Position numbers and translations under genes: made by a program. From contig DJHS01000059.1 of assembly GCA_002433235.1 (NCBI GenBank), positions 1-64,000 on the forward strand: a stretch of 64,000 bases of DNA. The letters run 5' to 3'. Of this stretch, positions 18,637 through 28,959 are shown in pieces. Every line of letters begins with the position of its first letter. The first letter of the stretch is position 1. Origin of the DNA: UBA6614 sp002433235 (GTDB taxonomy: Bacteria; Verrucomicrobiota; Verrucomicrobiia; Limisphaerales; UBA1100). A model generated the notes under the pieces. That model was not told the DNA's origin and did no database searches. It saw nothing but the letters and a program-made list of their open reading frames with translations.

Positions 18637-21180
18637 ATGAAAACGCTTTCCACTCTTACTGCCCTTTTTTGCTTCGCAAACATCCTGCACGCCGCCGCAC
18701 CCAAGTCGCCCGATCCACGTATTGTGGTTGAACTGGTGAGCGAGGCGCCAGACATCGTGACGCCCACCGGCCTAGGAGTAGATGGCCAAGGCCGCGTGAT
18801 TGTCATCGAGAGCCACACGCATTTCCGGCCGAAGGATTACGACGGCCCCGAGCGTGACCGCGTGCTGATGTTTACAATGAACGAAAACGGCAAGGCCAAA
18901 CGCTCCATTTTTTTCGAGGGCCTCAATATGGGCATGGATGTTGCCGTCGGCCACGATGGCTGGGTTTACCTTGCTGAGCGTAGCCGCATTCTGCGCGTGA
19001 AGGACACCACCGGTAACGGCAGGGCAAACAAGACCGAGGATGTCATCGTGATGAAAACCACCGGCACCTATCCCCACAATGGCCTCAGCGGTCTGTGTTT
19101 TGATGGGGAAGGAAATCTCGTTTTTGGCCTCGGCGAGAACCTTGGCCATCCTTACACGATGACCGGCCGTGATGGCCGGAAGATTGAGGGTGCCAAGGGT
19201 ATCGGCGGAGGCGTGTTTCGCTGCACCGCAGAGGGCAACAAACTTGAACAAATCGCGCGTGGCTTCTGGAATCCATTCGGTGTTTGCGTGGATAATTGGG
19301 GCCGCATTTTCGCCGTGGACAACGATCCCGGCAACAGTCCCCCCTGTCGATTGCTGCATGTGGTCCAAGACGGCGATTACGGTTATCGCTACAAGTACGG
19401 CCGCCGCGGCATCCATCCATTTCTGGCCTGGGATGGCGAACTTATCGGCACACTCCCAATGGTTCACGGCACAGGCGAAGGCCCTTGTGAGATAATCCAG
19501 TTTGATTCCTCCATCTTCCCCGGAGAATATCGTGGCCGCCTTCTGGTCACCTCATGGGGGGACCATCGTGTCGAGATGTATTCGCTCAAGCGCAAGGGCG
19601 CTTCCGTTGCCGCCAACATGTCCCCTCTCGTGCAAGGCGATGACTCCTTCCGCCCCGTCGGCCTCGCCATGGCCCCCAATGGCCACCTGTATCTCAGCGA
19701 TTGGGGTAGCAGTTCCTACAACCTCAACAAGAAAGGCCGGCTCTGGCGCATTCGGCCAGTGAAAGATTTTAAGGCAAAACCGCTGGTTGAACCATTGCAC
19801 GTGGCACATGACCGACAACGACTGCGGACCCTTGCAGAATCCAAAATCTCAAAGCCGGACGATCTTGACGCTCTGATAAACACAGCTGCAACAAACACAG
19901 ACCCTTTCATGCGCCACGCTGCCTTGAAAGGCCTCAGCCGAGGGCTGGCCGGGGCAGACTTCAATCTGCTGGAAGCCGCCAGTCTCACTGCTCGCCAAAA
20001 GGCTGCGCTATTTTTCGCCAATCGCTCCAAGTACGGGCCTATCCTAAAGGGCCGACTCTCCCCGGATTCGGAACCGCGCGAGGTGCTGTTCGAGTATGCG
20101 CGCTGGATTGCCGACACCAAGCAACTGACCGCGCGGGAGGAGATTGAGGCTCATTTGCACCGTGGCCCGGCTGGCTACAGCCTCTTTCGGGCCTATCTGG
20201 CCTGCCTCGATGAATTGGATAGCCGAGCCAACCCGGATCGCTTCAACGAAAAATACGCACTGCCATTGCTGCAAAAGAAAGACACAAACGACGCCCTCCG
20301 CGCCAACCTGCTCCGCTATTTTCCCTCCAAGCACAGGGTCATCGATTCTAGAAAACTCGTTGCTTGGCTCAACACCGGAAACATGGCCCTGCGCCGCGAG
20401 GCGATTTGGAAAATGCGCGCGCATTACGACGAACATTCGCACATGGCCTTGCGCCAACTGGCCTTAAATCCAAAAGAACCCCTCCCTCTTCGCGCTGCTG
20501 CCACGGCAGTGATGGGCACAAGCACTTCACCCGACACCGACACCTTGATGGAAATTGCCCAGCTCAAGGAACCCTCCCTCCGCACCGAAGCCATGCGCAG
20601 CCTTATCGGCGCACATCACGAGGTGAATACAGAAAGGAAACTGGCAGCATACAACACGCCCCTCGCCAACCGTGCCTTGGGCAAACCTTTCCAAAAAAAC
20701 CCGCCTGACACAAAGAATACCGCCGCCTGGCTAAAGCGTTTGGATTCTCTCCCGGGAAAAGCCAGCCCTGCCGCAGGGGAACGCATTTTCCATCACACCA
20801 AAATTGCCACCTGCGGCAAGTGCCACCAAGTCAACGAACGCGGCATCCGCGTTGGACCAGACCTCACGCATATTGGACGGGGCATGTCACGCGAGCGATT
20901 ATTGGAATCCATCCTGCAGCCGAACAAGGAGATTTCGCCCTACCTGCGCACGTGGGTAATTACCATGGATGACGGAAAAGTACACAGCGGTATTGCCATG
21001 CGCCGTGGAGGCAATGCGGAGGTTTATCTCGGCATTGACGGCCGGGAAACCCGCCTCGATAAACGGCGCATTAAATCAAAAATTGAAAGCAACCATTCCC
21101 TCATGCCAACCGGTCTCGCCCTCACCCTCACCCCCGGCGAACTCCGTGATTTGCTCGCCTTCCTGCTGACGGACCGCTGA
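18637..21180 (+). CDS. PVC-type haem protein: sorbosone-dehydrogenase-like propeller, HEAT region and CxxCH domain
   Basis: This 847-residue exported protein has a signal peptide ending ILHAAA. Residues about 30-380 form a propeller of the membrane-bound dehydrogenase type (TPTGLGVDGQGRVIVIESHTH, GLCFDGEGNLVFGLGEN, FWNPFGVCVDNWGRIF). The middle (about 400-680) is helical and HEAT-like. The end is the PVC haem-binding module with CGKCH (C726, C729, H730), then VGPDLTHIGRG and LLESILQPNKEI. The known family is thought to pair a dehydrogenase-like propeller with a c-type cytochrome; substrates are undefined. It begins 20 bp after tRNA-Thr and precedes a paralogue by 55 bp. Confidence 0.9.
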   Translation: MKTLSTLTALFCFANILHAAAPKSPDPRIVVELVSEAPDIVTPTGLGVDGQGRVIVIESHTHFRPKDYDGPERDRVLMFTMNENGKAKRSIFFEGLNMGMDVAVGHDGWVYLAERSRILRVKDTTGNGRANKTEDVIVMKTTGTYPHNGLSGLCFDGEGNLVFGLGENLGHPYTMTGRDGRKIEGAKGIGGGVFRCTAEGNKLEQIARGFWNPFGVCVDNWGRIFAVDNDPGNSPPCRLLHVVQDGDYGYRYKYGRRGIHPFLAWDGELIGTLPMVHGTGEGPCEIIQFDSSIFPGEYRGRLLVTSWGDHRVEMYSLKRKGASVAANMSPLVQGDDSFRPVGLAMAPNGHLYLSDWGSSSYNLNKKGRLWRIRPVKDFKAKPLVEPLHVAHDRQRLRTLAESKISKPDDLDALINTAATNTDPFMRHAALKGLSRGLAGADFNLLEAASLTARQKAALFFANRSKYGPILKGRLSPDSEPREVLFEYARWIADTKQLTAREEIEAHLHRGPAGYSLFRAYLACLDELDSRANPDRFNEKYALPLLQKKDTNDALRANLLRYFPSKHRVIDSRKLVAWLNTGNMALRREAIWKMRAHYDEHSHMALRQLALNPKEPLPLRAAATAVMGTSTSPDTDTLMEIAQLKEPSLRTEAMRSLIGAHHEVNTERKLAAYNTPLANRALGKPFQKNPPDTKNTAAWLKRLDSLPGKASPAAGERIFHHTKIATCGKCHQVNERGIRVGPDLTHIGRGMSRERLLESILQPNKEISPYLRTWVITMDDGKVHSGIAMRRGGNAEVYLGIDGRETRLDKRRIKSKIESNHSLMPTGLALTLTPGELRDLLAFLLTDR

Positions 21181-21235
21181 TTGGCCGGACGCACACTCGG
21201 CTTGCCCTCACTGTCCTCGGCGATACAATCCGCCC

Positions 21236-24049
21236 ATGTTCGCCCGCTTAGTCGCTCTCTTTCTGGCTGTCACCTTTTCCGCCCAAGCCGCCCCAGACTG
21301 GATCTGGGCCAAACACAAGACCCCATTTAAGAATGTCACCCTAAGCCATCAATTCGAGGTGCCGGCAAAACCCAAATCTGCCAAGCTGCGCCTCATTGCG
21401 GATGGCACGGTACTGCGCTTGAACATCAACGGCAAACCTGTCGCCATCGCCGAGCCCTTCGGCCCCGTGGTTGAAATTGATGCCCTCCACCACCTTAAGG
21501 CCGGCCCCAATCAAATTACCTTGTCCGGGAAAGCCGTCACGGGAATTGCCGCTGCAGCCTTGCACTTGAAAATTGAAATGGCCAACGGCAAGGCCATCAC
21601 CATCGCCACCTCGCCCGCATGGAAAACCGCCAAACCCGAGGCCAAGATTTTTTCCACGGGTGACTTGGGAGTGGAACATTGGTGGAACCTGCCTCCCCTG
21701 GTGATTGATGAGGCGGATGACTACACGCAATGGAAACGCGCCAGCAATGCCAAGGCCGGCACTGACCCGACAACTTTTCAGCTGTTGCCGGGATTCAAGG
21801 CCGCGTTACTTCGCTCTGCACAGCCTGACGAAAACTCATGGGTGAGCATCGCCTTTGATCCCGAAGGCCGGATCACCGTGGGTCGCGAGGACAAGGGGCT
21901 CCTTCGCTACACCTTGTCCGCCAGCCGCGAAAAGGTCATCCGCGCGGAATCCATCAATGACGACCTTCGCGAATGCCGCGGCCTGCTCTACGCCCACGGC
22001 AGCCTCTACGCCAGCGCCAACAACTCGAAAGGGCTTTACCGTCTCCGCGACACGGATGGCGACGGGGCTTTTGATGAGAAAAAACTCCTGCACACCAGCA
22101 ACGGCGGTGTGGGCCATGGCCGCAACGACTTGGCGCTGGGACCGGATGGCAAAATCTATGTCATCCACGGTGATTCCATTCAACTGCCCAAGGTGGCAGA
22201 CCGGATGTCGCCCGTGCGGAGAAAATATCAACCCTTCCGCATGAACGAAGGTCACGTGTTGCGAATGGATGCGGACGGTTCCAACAAGGAAATTTTTTGT
22301 GGCGGTTTGCGCAACCCCTACGGCATAGCCTTCAATACCGATGGCGAAGCCTTTACCTATGATGCAGACGCGGAGTTCGACATGGGCACGCCATGGTATC
22401 GCCCCACACAGGTCAAACACCTGACCAGTGGCGCGGATTTTGGATGGCGGGCGGTGACCGGTAGTTGGCCATCCTACTTTCCTGATCATCCGGACAACAC
22501 CCAGCCCACACTCGACATCGGTAAAGGCTCGCCCACAGGCGTGAAGTTTGGCACGGGCAGCCATTTCCCCACCAAATACCAAAAGGCGCTATTTATTCTG
22601 GACTGGACCTACGGCCGCATCCTCGCCGTGCATCTGCGCCCGCGCGGCAGCACTTATATGGGGGCCGCGGAGGTATTCCTGCGCGGACAACCCTTGAATG
22701 TCACCGACCTTGACTTTGGTCCGGACGGAGCCATGTACTTTGTAACCGGCGGACGCAAAACTCAAAGCGCCTTGTACCGGGTGACATACACAGGCCCCAG
22801 CACACAACCGCGAGCGGCAACCCCCCAAGAATCCGCCCGCGCCAAGCAGGCCGAAGCATTCCGCAAAGCCCGCCGGCAAGCCGAACAGTTTCACGGCAAA
22901 AAAAGATTCACATATCAACCGGATCACCCCGATCCCCGCGTTCGCCACGCGTGGCGGATCACCTTTGAACATGCGGGCAAACAGGTCTTGACCGGGCCCA
23001 AGCCCAACTTCGCGAATCTCACCGCCGAAGCCAACCTGCTTGGAGACCAGGCCAAATTAAAGTTGATTAAGGATTGGCCTTCGCTGCTTCCCTCCGAGCA
23101 ACTGGCCTATATTGACCTGATTCGTCGGGGCGTGGAACGCGGCGCCTTCACATCAAGGCACGCCTCCGCCATCCAGAAAAATCTACAGCCGCACTTCCCC
23201 AACACATCCCCTTCCGTCAATCAGGCCCTTGCGCCGCTGCTCATTCAGCTAAACCCAGCCCAAGCCGTACCTCAAACCGTAAAGCTGCTAGACGCGAGCA
23301 GCAATCAACGCGAACGCATCCACTACCTCTACCACCTCCGCCACGCAAAGACTGGTTGGTCGCCCGAATCACGCCGCACTTTTTTCCGCATCCTCGGCAC
23401 CTACGACACTTTTCTCGGCGGACGTGGCCTGCCACAGGCTCTGGGCAAAATTCGCACCGAGGCTGAAGCCACCTTGACCGACGGAGAGAAAAGGCAGCTG
23501 GCTGATATCATCAAACAAAAACCTCAACTCCCCCCTCTGCCCGACTTAACGGGGCGGACCCTAGTTAAGCAATGGGTACCCGCAGACTTTAATGGTGTGC
23601 TTGATTTCGATGCCGAAAAACGGGACTTGGCGAATGGCAAGAAGATGTTTGCCGTGGCAATGTGCAGCCGGTGCCATCGGCACGGACGCGAGGGATACCC
23701 CATCGGCCCAGACCTCACCCACGTGGCCAGCCGGTTCGGGCGCGCTGATCTTCTGGCGGAAATCCTCGAGCCTTCCAAGACCATCGCGGAAAATTATCAA
23801 ACCACCATCCTACACCTGAAAGATGGCCGCCAACTCGCCGGCCAAATCATCCCCAACCTTGACTACCGGGCACCCACGCTGCAGCTTGCGGAAAACCCGC
23901 TGCACCCGGACAAAATCACCAGAATTCCCAAGGAACAAATTACCCACCGACGCCATTCGGAGACATCCCTAATGCCCCCGGGCCTGGTGAACCTGCTGAC
24001 CAAAGAGGAAATCCTGAATCTGTTGGCCTGGCTGGAAAGCGGCCGTTGA
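21236..24049 (+). CDS. PVC-type haem protein, second copy with N-terminal beta module
   Basis: This 937-residue exported protein (signal ending FSAQA) has an extra N-terminal beta region (about 20-175), where PDWIWAKHKTPFKNVTL and GTVLRLNINGKPV look like a carbohydrate-binding or jelly-roll fold. A sorbosone-dehydrogenase-like propeller follows (about 180-520; AFDPEGRITVGRED, ALGPDGKIYVIHGDS, LRNPYGIAFNTDGEA). The C-terminal module has CSRCH (C810, C813, H814), IGPDLTHVASRFGRADLL and EILEPSKTIAENY. It shares its design with the upstream gene and is probably co-transcribed with it. Its stop codon directly abuts the stop of the converging IPT-like gene. Confidence 0.9.
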   Translation: MFARLVALFLAVTFSAQAAPDWIWAKHKTPFKNVTLSHQFEVPAKPKSAKLRLIADGTVLRLNINGKPVAIAEPFGPVVEIDALHHLKAGPNQITLSGKAVTGIAAAALHLKIEMANGKAITIATSPAWKTAKPEAKIFSTGDLGVEHWWNLPPLVIDEADDYTQWKRASNAKAGTDPTTFQLLPGFKAALLRSAQPDENSWVSIAFDPEGRITVGREDKGLLRYTLSASREKVIRAESINDDLRECRGLLYAHGSLYASANNSKGLYRLRDTDGDGAFDEKKLLHTSNGGVGHGRNDLALGPDGKIYVIHGDSIQLPKVADRMSPVRRKYQPFRMNEGHVLRMDADGSNKEIFCGGLRNPYGIAFNTDGEAFTYDADAEFDMGTPWYRPTQVKHLTSGADFGWRAVTGSWPSYFPDHPDNTQPTLDIGKGSPTGVKFGTGSHFPTKYQKALFILDWTYGRILAVHLRPRGSTYMGAAEVFLRGQPLNVTDLDFGPDGAMYFVTGGRKTQSALYRVTYTGPSTQPRAATPQESARAKQAEAFRKARRQAEQFHGKKRFTYQPDHPDPRVRHAWRITFEHAGKQVLTGPKPNFANLTAEANLLGDQAKLKLIKDWPSLLPSEQLAYIDLIRRGVERGAFTSRHASAIQKNLQPHFPNTSPSVNQALAPLLIQLNPAQAVPQTVKLLDASSNQRERIHYLYHLRHAKTGWSPESRRTFFRILGTYDTFLGGRGLPQALGKIRTEAEATLTDGEKRQLADIIKQKPQLPPLPDLTGRTLVKQWVPADFNGVLDFDAEKRDLANGKKMFAVAMCSRCHRHGREGYPIGPDLTHVASRFGRADLLAEILEPSKTIAENYQTTILHLKDGRQLAGQIIPNLDYRAPTLQLAENPLHPDKITRIPKEQITHRRHSETSLMPPGLVNLLTKEEILNLLAWLESGR

Positions 24050-27000
24050 TCAAGGCTGGGTGCGAATGGCCTTGGTGGTGGCATTCACGTCGCCAACACT
24101 CCGGAGACGAACCGTATGGTTGCCACTGGAAGCAATCCAAGCCGCCGGAACATTCGCACTGGAAATGATGATCTGCGTCCCATCCGCACTAAACGAAATG
24201 CCAGTCGGGGGAGCACTGGGATTGATCTGGACCGTCCCCCCACTGACTTCTGTGAATCCCGCACCTTCACCTTCCCCAAAATAAATCGTGGCCACACCCC
24301 GGAATCCTTCCCCATGCAGGTACAGATCCCCGTCACTCTTGTCATAGGTGCCGTTGACATCCACAACTCCAGGTTGATCCGCATTAAACCCACCGCCGGC
24401 AAAGGGAGATCCCGCAAAGGCCGGGCTGGCGGACAAGGAAAATGCGGAGGTGATCGGCAGAGTGGCTTGTCCAAACGGAGTAGTCAGCTTTAAGCGGCGG
24501 CTCGCTGCGGAAACAGAATCCAGCAAATGACCGGCGCTAGCCCAACCAGTGGCGTTGGCAGACACGGTAACGGCGGTAGCGTTATGGAGCAAAACACCCG
24601 CACCCGGCACAAGTGCCGGCAACCCGGCAATGGGATTACCCGCAGCATCCACAATGTCCACACGCGAAAGATGCCCCAATCTCTCCGCGCCGGTAATTTC
24701 AAGCGCCTCCGCATCACGCCTCCAATTGTCGGCCAAACTCAATGCCCCCAGCGTACCCATCGACGGTGGCGCCCCTACATAAAATCGGCTGGCCATGGGA
24801 CTGTGGGCGCTGTCGCGCGCACTCTCAAGGCGGATAATTCGCCGCGAGGAATTACCATCCGTGTCGGCCGCAGCCCCCACCTGAAGCAGGCGCGAGTCTA
24901 GGGCAATGGCCGCATCACTCACCGTGACACCCGGCGACGGAAGACCGATGGATATCCGTGACTGGGCCGTGTCATTGGCATCAGTAAACACAATGCGCCC
25001 CACAGATTTAAATCCGGAACCCGACAGGTAAAGCGTATCACCATGCTCCTTGTCACGATTGAAATAGCCAGGCGCGGTGAATACGCCGAGCCCATCAATT
25101 CGCGGCTGGGTGTTCACGGCAAAAGCCAGAGTAGCGTTCAGGTCCGTGTTACCAACCGCGTTGTAAATCTTGAACGCACGGCGCGCCGTACCGTTGGTGT
25201 CCGCATCAGCATAGGGAATGACACCGGCGCTCAACTGAATGCGGGTGCCGTTGTCATCGATCGATACACCGGGCGCAGGCAATTGAATAAAGACGGGATT
25301 AGTAAACGAACTTCCATCCTCATGGACAACCTCAATAACCCGGACGGTATTGAGCGCTGTGCCATTGATCTCCACCACTCGATCACGCTTGAATGTACCA
25401 GTGGCAAGAATGTCCTCCCATGTGTTGTCCTCCTGTAATTGTGACAACGTGTTGATAACCGGCCTAGAGGTGATGGCGGTGAAAAGCGGACTGGTGGCCA
25501 GACTAAGGTGCTTGGCGCTGTCCTGCACGCTGGGCCCCACCTTGCGGGCTACACGCAGACGGCGACCGGAGCCATCAGCAAATGCGGTGATGGAGTCTGG
25601 GCGCAGTTCCGCGAGAGAATCGGAAATGACCTCGATGGTTGCGGCCCGGGGTTGCCCGGTCGAGATTCCATTGTCGGACGTGCCATTGTCGTCGACGGCC
25701 GAGCCCTCAGAATCATCAACCCGCAGGTAAGCAATCCGCGTCTCACCCGCGGTGCGGCTTAAAAAGCCGTATCCCCGCAGCGTCAATGCTTGGGCCCTGT
25801 CCATCACGATATTGTCCGCGTTGGTACCGGTGATGACCGGCGGTCCTGTCTCGATTTTGAATTTTTGCGGCCCCTTGTTGCCGGGTCCCACGGTATTCCA
25901 TGCCCGCACCTCCAAGGCCGCGCCTTCTGCAGCATTGCTGAGCACGCCCGGCGGAATGTCAATTTGGTTACCTGAGACAATGTAGTCCGAGACCTCCACC
26001 AATGTTTGCAAAACCACGTCCCCGGACAAAATCTCGATCCCTTTTACCGAGCCTAAATTATTACCGATGAGAGTGAGGGTTTCCCGCGTACGCACGAGGG
26101 TTTTCGCCTCGATTGGGTTGCTGCCGCCATCATCGGAAACCATGGTGATAACCGGGGGCTCAGTAACGGGCGTAATTTCATTCAACGGCTGCCACGCCTG
26201 GCCATCTGTCGGAAAGGTTACGATGTCGTTCGGGCCAGGCCCGCGTATCCAGCCCCAAAAGGTTTGCAGCTTGTCCAGATTGCCCACCACGCTGTTCTCA
26301 CCACTCCAGACCACTTCATAGTCCTGGATCAATCGATTGAACCGCCACGTGATGGGTTGAGTCCCAGGCAAACCGATGATGCCCGGCCCCACGCGGTTGG
26401 TCAGGGAGGACACCGGCACGAAGCCCGGCTGCAGAAAGGCATTATTGGACCAGCCGTTGGTAGTGGTGCGGTCGAACGCAATGGGCACCCCGTTCGTCCA
26501 GCCGACATCATCGGCCATGATTAAAATATCTGGAATATTGACTGTCCGGCCAATCTTTTGGGTGAAAAGTTGGTGGGTGGAGGGCAGAAAATGAGCACTG
26601 GCACCGGACGCAGTTTGCCGGAGCCCTCCCACGTTGTTCGCGTTGGTACTGACGAATGTATCAGTCCAGATGTAGTTGGTCTCAATGAAAAAGGTGCCAA
26701 GCAGTGAATCAAAGGGGCGGTAATGAAACTGAATCCGGTCCACGCCCGGCCGCATGGCGCGAGCAACCAGAACTACATTGGTGGCGGTTGTTCCAGGGTA
26801 ACCCAGAATAGGCATTCCGCGCAGCCGGCTGGTCAGCGGAAAATTGAAAGGCCGCGACCCCGACAATGTCGCACCGCGTGGAAACGCAGGGAGAATACCA
26901 CCGTTGGCGTTTGGAAAATGGCGAGCATCGGACGGGGCCAGAAACTGCGCCGGCTCAACCAGCGTCACGCTGAGATCCAAATCCTCAAAGGAAAAATTAT

Positions 27001-27910
27001 TGGAGGCGTAGAGGTATTTCAAGCCACCGGCGTCATCGTATGTCAATGCATGACGCGGCTGGTACTGGCCACCCATGGCGTTTGCACCATCGTAATAAAC
27101 GCCAAAATTGAAGCGAGTGGGAGTATCGGTCCAGTAAAGCGCCGTGCTGCCGTAAAAAGCATCGGGAATGGCGGCAACGGAAGACCAGGCAGCAGCACTG
27201 GTGTCGGTTGTGAATTCTTCCATGTCGGCAATGGTAAAGGCTGGCAGTGTGCCAACGGAGTTTGTGGCCGCATCATGAACCAACCGATAGCTGTATTTGA
27301 CGCCATTGACGATGTTCGTCTCTTCGTGTGTCACAGGATCGTAATTACGTTGCAAGACACTGAAGATCAGCCGACTGCTCGTTTGGTTGGTGCGCACGCC
27401 GGTGATACTGAAGGCGTGGCGGTGAGGGTTGCCGAGGCCCAGTTGGTTCACCAGCATGCCGAGGGCCAACGACCTGATGTCAATGATTTGACGATTGCGC
27501 GCGGTGGTATTTTCCCAGTATGTGGCGTGATTGCCGGCAAAGCCGTGGCGTGCCAAGTCCAACCCGCTCATGCCGCTATAGTCTTCATTGTGAAAGAAGT
27601 CGTTTATGACATCGAACGACTCCTGCACAGCCGCAAGGCCTTCCAAGCCAAAGTAGGTCACAAAACTGGCATCAAATGAGTAGACAAGTTGCGGAATGTT
27701 CCAGCGAAAAAACCGCCTTATATCCTTTGGCCCGCCGAACTCGGCGGTGTAATTGAAATTGTGGCCACTGGGTGGATTGGCCTCGCGCGGATCGGGCGGC
27801 CCCATGAGCACGAAGCCACGCCCAAGCCAAGGCACGCCCAACAAGAACAGTGCAGCCAAGACTCGTAGCCATCGCGCGTTGCGCACAAAGGCTGTTGTTT
27901 GTGTGGTCAA
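24050..27910 (-). CDS. Large exported surface protein with IPT/TIG-like repeats
   Basis: This 1286-residue protein has a signal peptide (core VLAALFLLGVPWLGRGFVL). The N-terminal 550 or so residues form a region I cannot assign, with FNYTAEFGGPKDIRRFFRWN and GLGNPHRHAFSITGVRTN. From about residue 600 to the end come at least five beta-rich repeats with IPT/TIG character, marked by GxGF phrases (LTLIGNNLGSVKGIEIL, LTLRGYGFLSRT, LYLSGSGFKSVGRIVF, LYLHGEGFRGVATIYFGEG). No sorting signal or membrane anchor is visible at the C-terminus. It ends the glycine-rich gene run (122 bp after the Sel1 gene). An adhesin or structural role is plausible but not shown. Confidence 0.8.
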   Translation of the reverse strand: MTTQTTAFVRNARWLRVLAALFLLGVPWLGRGFVLMGPPDPREANPPSGHNFNYTAEFGGPKDIRRFFRWNIPQLVYSFDASFVTYFGLEGLAAVQESFDVINDFFHNEDYSGMSGLDLARHGFAGNHATYWENTTARNRQIIDIRSLALGMLVNQLGLGNPHRHAFSITGVRTNQTSSRLIFSVLQRNYDPVTHEETNIVNGVKYSYRLVHDAATNSVGTLPAFTIADMEEFTTDTSAAAWSSVAAIPDAFYGSTALYWTDTPTRFNFGVYYDGANAMGGQYQPRHALTYDDAGGLKYLYASNNFSFEDLDLSVTLVEPAQFLAPSDARHFPNANGGILPAFPRGATLSGSRPFNFPLTSRLRGMPILGYPGTTATNVVLVARAMRPGVDRIQFHYRPFDSLLGTFFIETNYIWTDTFVSTNANNVGGLRQTASGASAHFLPSTHQLFTQKIGRTVNIPDILIMADDVGWTNGVPIAFDRTTTNGWSNNAFLQPGFVPVSSLTNRVGPGIIGLPGTQPITWRFNRLIQDYEVVWSGENSVVGNLDKLQTFWGWIRGPGPNDIVTFPTDGQAWQPLNEITPVTEPPVITMVSDDGGSNPIEAKTLVRTRETLTLIGNNLGSVKGIEILSGDVVLQTLVEVSDYIVSGNQIDIPPGVLSNAAEGAALEVRAWNTVGPGNKGPQKFKIETGPPVITGTNADNIVMDRAQALTLRGYGFLSRTAGETRIAYLRVDDSEGSAVDDNGTSDNGISTGQPRAATIEVISDSLAELRPDSITAFADGSGRRLRVARKVGPSVQDSAKHLSLATSPLFTAITSRPVINTLSQLQEDNTWEDILATGTFKRDRVVEINGTALNTVRVIEVVHEDGSSFTNPVFIQLPAPGVSIDDNGTRIQLSAGVIPYADADTNGTARRAFKIYNAVGNTDLNATLAFAVNTQPRIDGLGVFTAPGYFNRDKEHGDTLYLSGSGFKSVGRIVFTDANDTAQSRISIGLPSPGVTVSDAAIALDSRLLQVGAAADTDGNSSRRIIRLESARDSAHSPMASRFYVGAPPSMGTLGALSLADNWRRDAEALEITGAERLGHLSRVDIVDAAGNPIAGLPALVPGAGVLLHNATAVTVSANATGWASAGHLLDSVSAASRRLKLTTPFGQATLPITSAFSLSASPAFAGSPFAGGGFNADQPGVVDVNGTYDKSDGDLYLHGEGFRGVATIYFGEGEGAGFTEVSGGTVQINPSAPPTGISFSADGTQIIISSANVPAAWIASSGNHTVRLRSVGDVNATTKAIRTQP

Positions 27911-28032
27911 TCTGCCCAGAAGCAGCCGGACAACGGCCGTGCTCCCCTCACCTCCCTAAGCAGATTGTGAACAAGTAGGGAACAAATCCAACGCCAAGTT
28001 GCCCACAGCCAGTGGACAAACTCGGGACAAAA

Positions 28033-28956
28033 TCAAGGTGCCCCAGTTCCCGAGGCCATCTGGTTTTCCAGTTGGCTGGCCATTCTCTCCGCCTTCTCCA
28101 CTTGTTCGGGCGTGAGTTGTTCTTTCAGGAATTGGATGTTGTTAAGGGGCGCTTCATCCCCGCGACTCACTCCAATCAGCCACCAAGCATAAGCCAACAG
28201 GTCATCCTCTGGCGCACCATCCCCGGCATCGTACAGGACACCTATAAAATTTGGTGCCTCCTTGTGCCCGCCCCAAGCGGATTTCAGGTACCACTTCAGG
28301 GCCTCAGCGTCGTTCTCCGGCGTCCCCTCCCCGTTGTCATGCATGTAACCCAAGTTGAACTGCGCCATGGATTCGCCCTGCTCCGCCGCCCTGCGATACC
28401 ACCGGATAGCCACGGCGTTGTCTTCCGGCACTCCCTCGCCATTATCGTACATCAAACCCAGCGTCGACTGGGCCCCCGAATTGCCCTGCTTCGCCGCCTT
28501 GGTCAGCCACTCCACCGCCTTGCCATAATCACGTGGAAGCGCTTCACCGTTGTAGTACATGTACCCCAGATTGAACTGAGCCCGGGGTTCATTCTGAGCA
28601 GCCGCGAGCCGATACCATTTGAGCGCTTTCTGGATGTCTCTGGCAACGCCCTTACCGAGAGCGTAATTGTCCGCGGTGTCTGTCTGCGCTACGGCATCGC
28701 CCGACTCCGCCTTGGCCCTTATCCGATCAAAATCTGAATCTGAAGAAACCAGCTTGCCCGCACCTCCCCCCAACGCCGGACCGGGTTGTGGGGTCACTGG
28801 CTGCGGGGATTCCTTGGCCGTGGAGTCACCGGAATGGCCACAGGAAATTTGCAGGCCCACGCACATCCAAAAAACAACTGTCGCGAACTTGGTCAAAATC
28901 CGCCAGCCGGCCACCGTCAACCGTCCACCCCGGCTGCGATATTCATCAGCCAGCAC
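28033..28956 (-). CDS. Sel1-like repeat protein, exported or lipid-anchored
   Basis: The N-terminus holds a hydrophobic segment, FATVVFWMCVGLQISC, that could be a signal or lipoprotein signal, though the lipobox (QISC) is weak. The GTG at 28954-28956 starts 3 bases after the preceding stop; TTG codons 12 and 20 codons further in are alternatives with better signal-peptide length. Residues about 90-280 hold five Sel1 repeats, such as AQFNLGYMYYNGEALPRDYG and STLGLMYDNGEGVPEDN. Sel1 repeats are helical protein-binding scaffolds. The gene sits between the third glycine-rich gene and the IPT-like gene, so it may assemble or retain those proteins at the envelope. Confidence 0.85.
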   Translation of the reverse strand: MLADEYRSRGGRLTVAGWRILTKFATVVFWMCVGLQISCGHSGDSTAKESPQPVTPQPGPALGGGAGKLVSSDSDFDRIRAKAESGDAVAQTDTADNYALGKGVARDIQKALKWYRLAAAQNEPRAQFNLGYMYYNGEALPRDYGKAVEWLTKAAKQGNSGAQSTLGLMYDNGEGVPEDNAVAIRWYRRAAEQGESMAQFNLGYMHDNGEGTPENDAEALKWYLKSAWGGHKEAPNFIGVLYDAGDGAPEDDLLAYAWWLIGVSRGDEAPLNNIQFLKEQLTPEQVEKAERMASQLENQMASGTGAP

Positions 28957-28959
28957 AAA

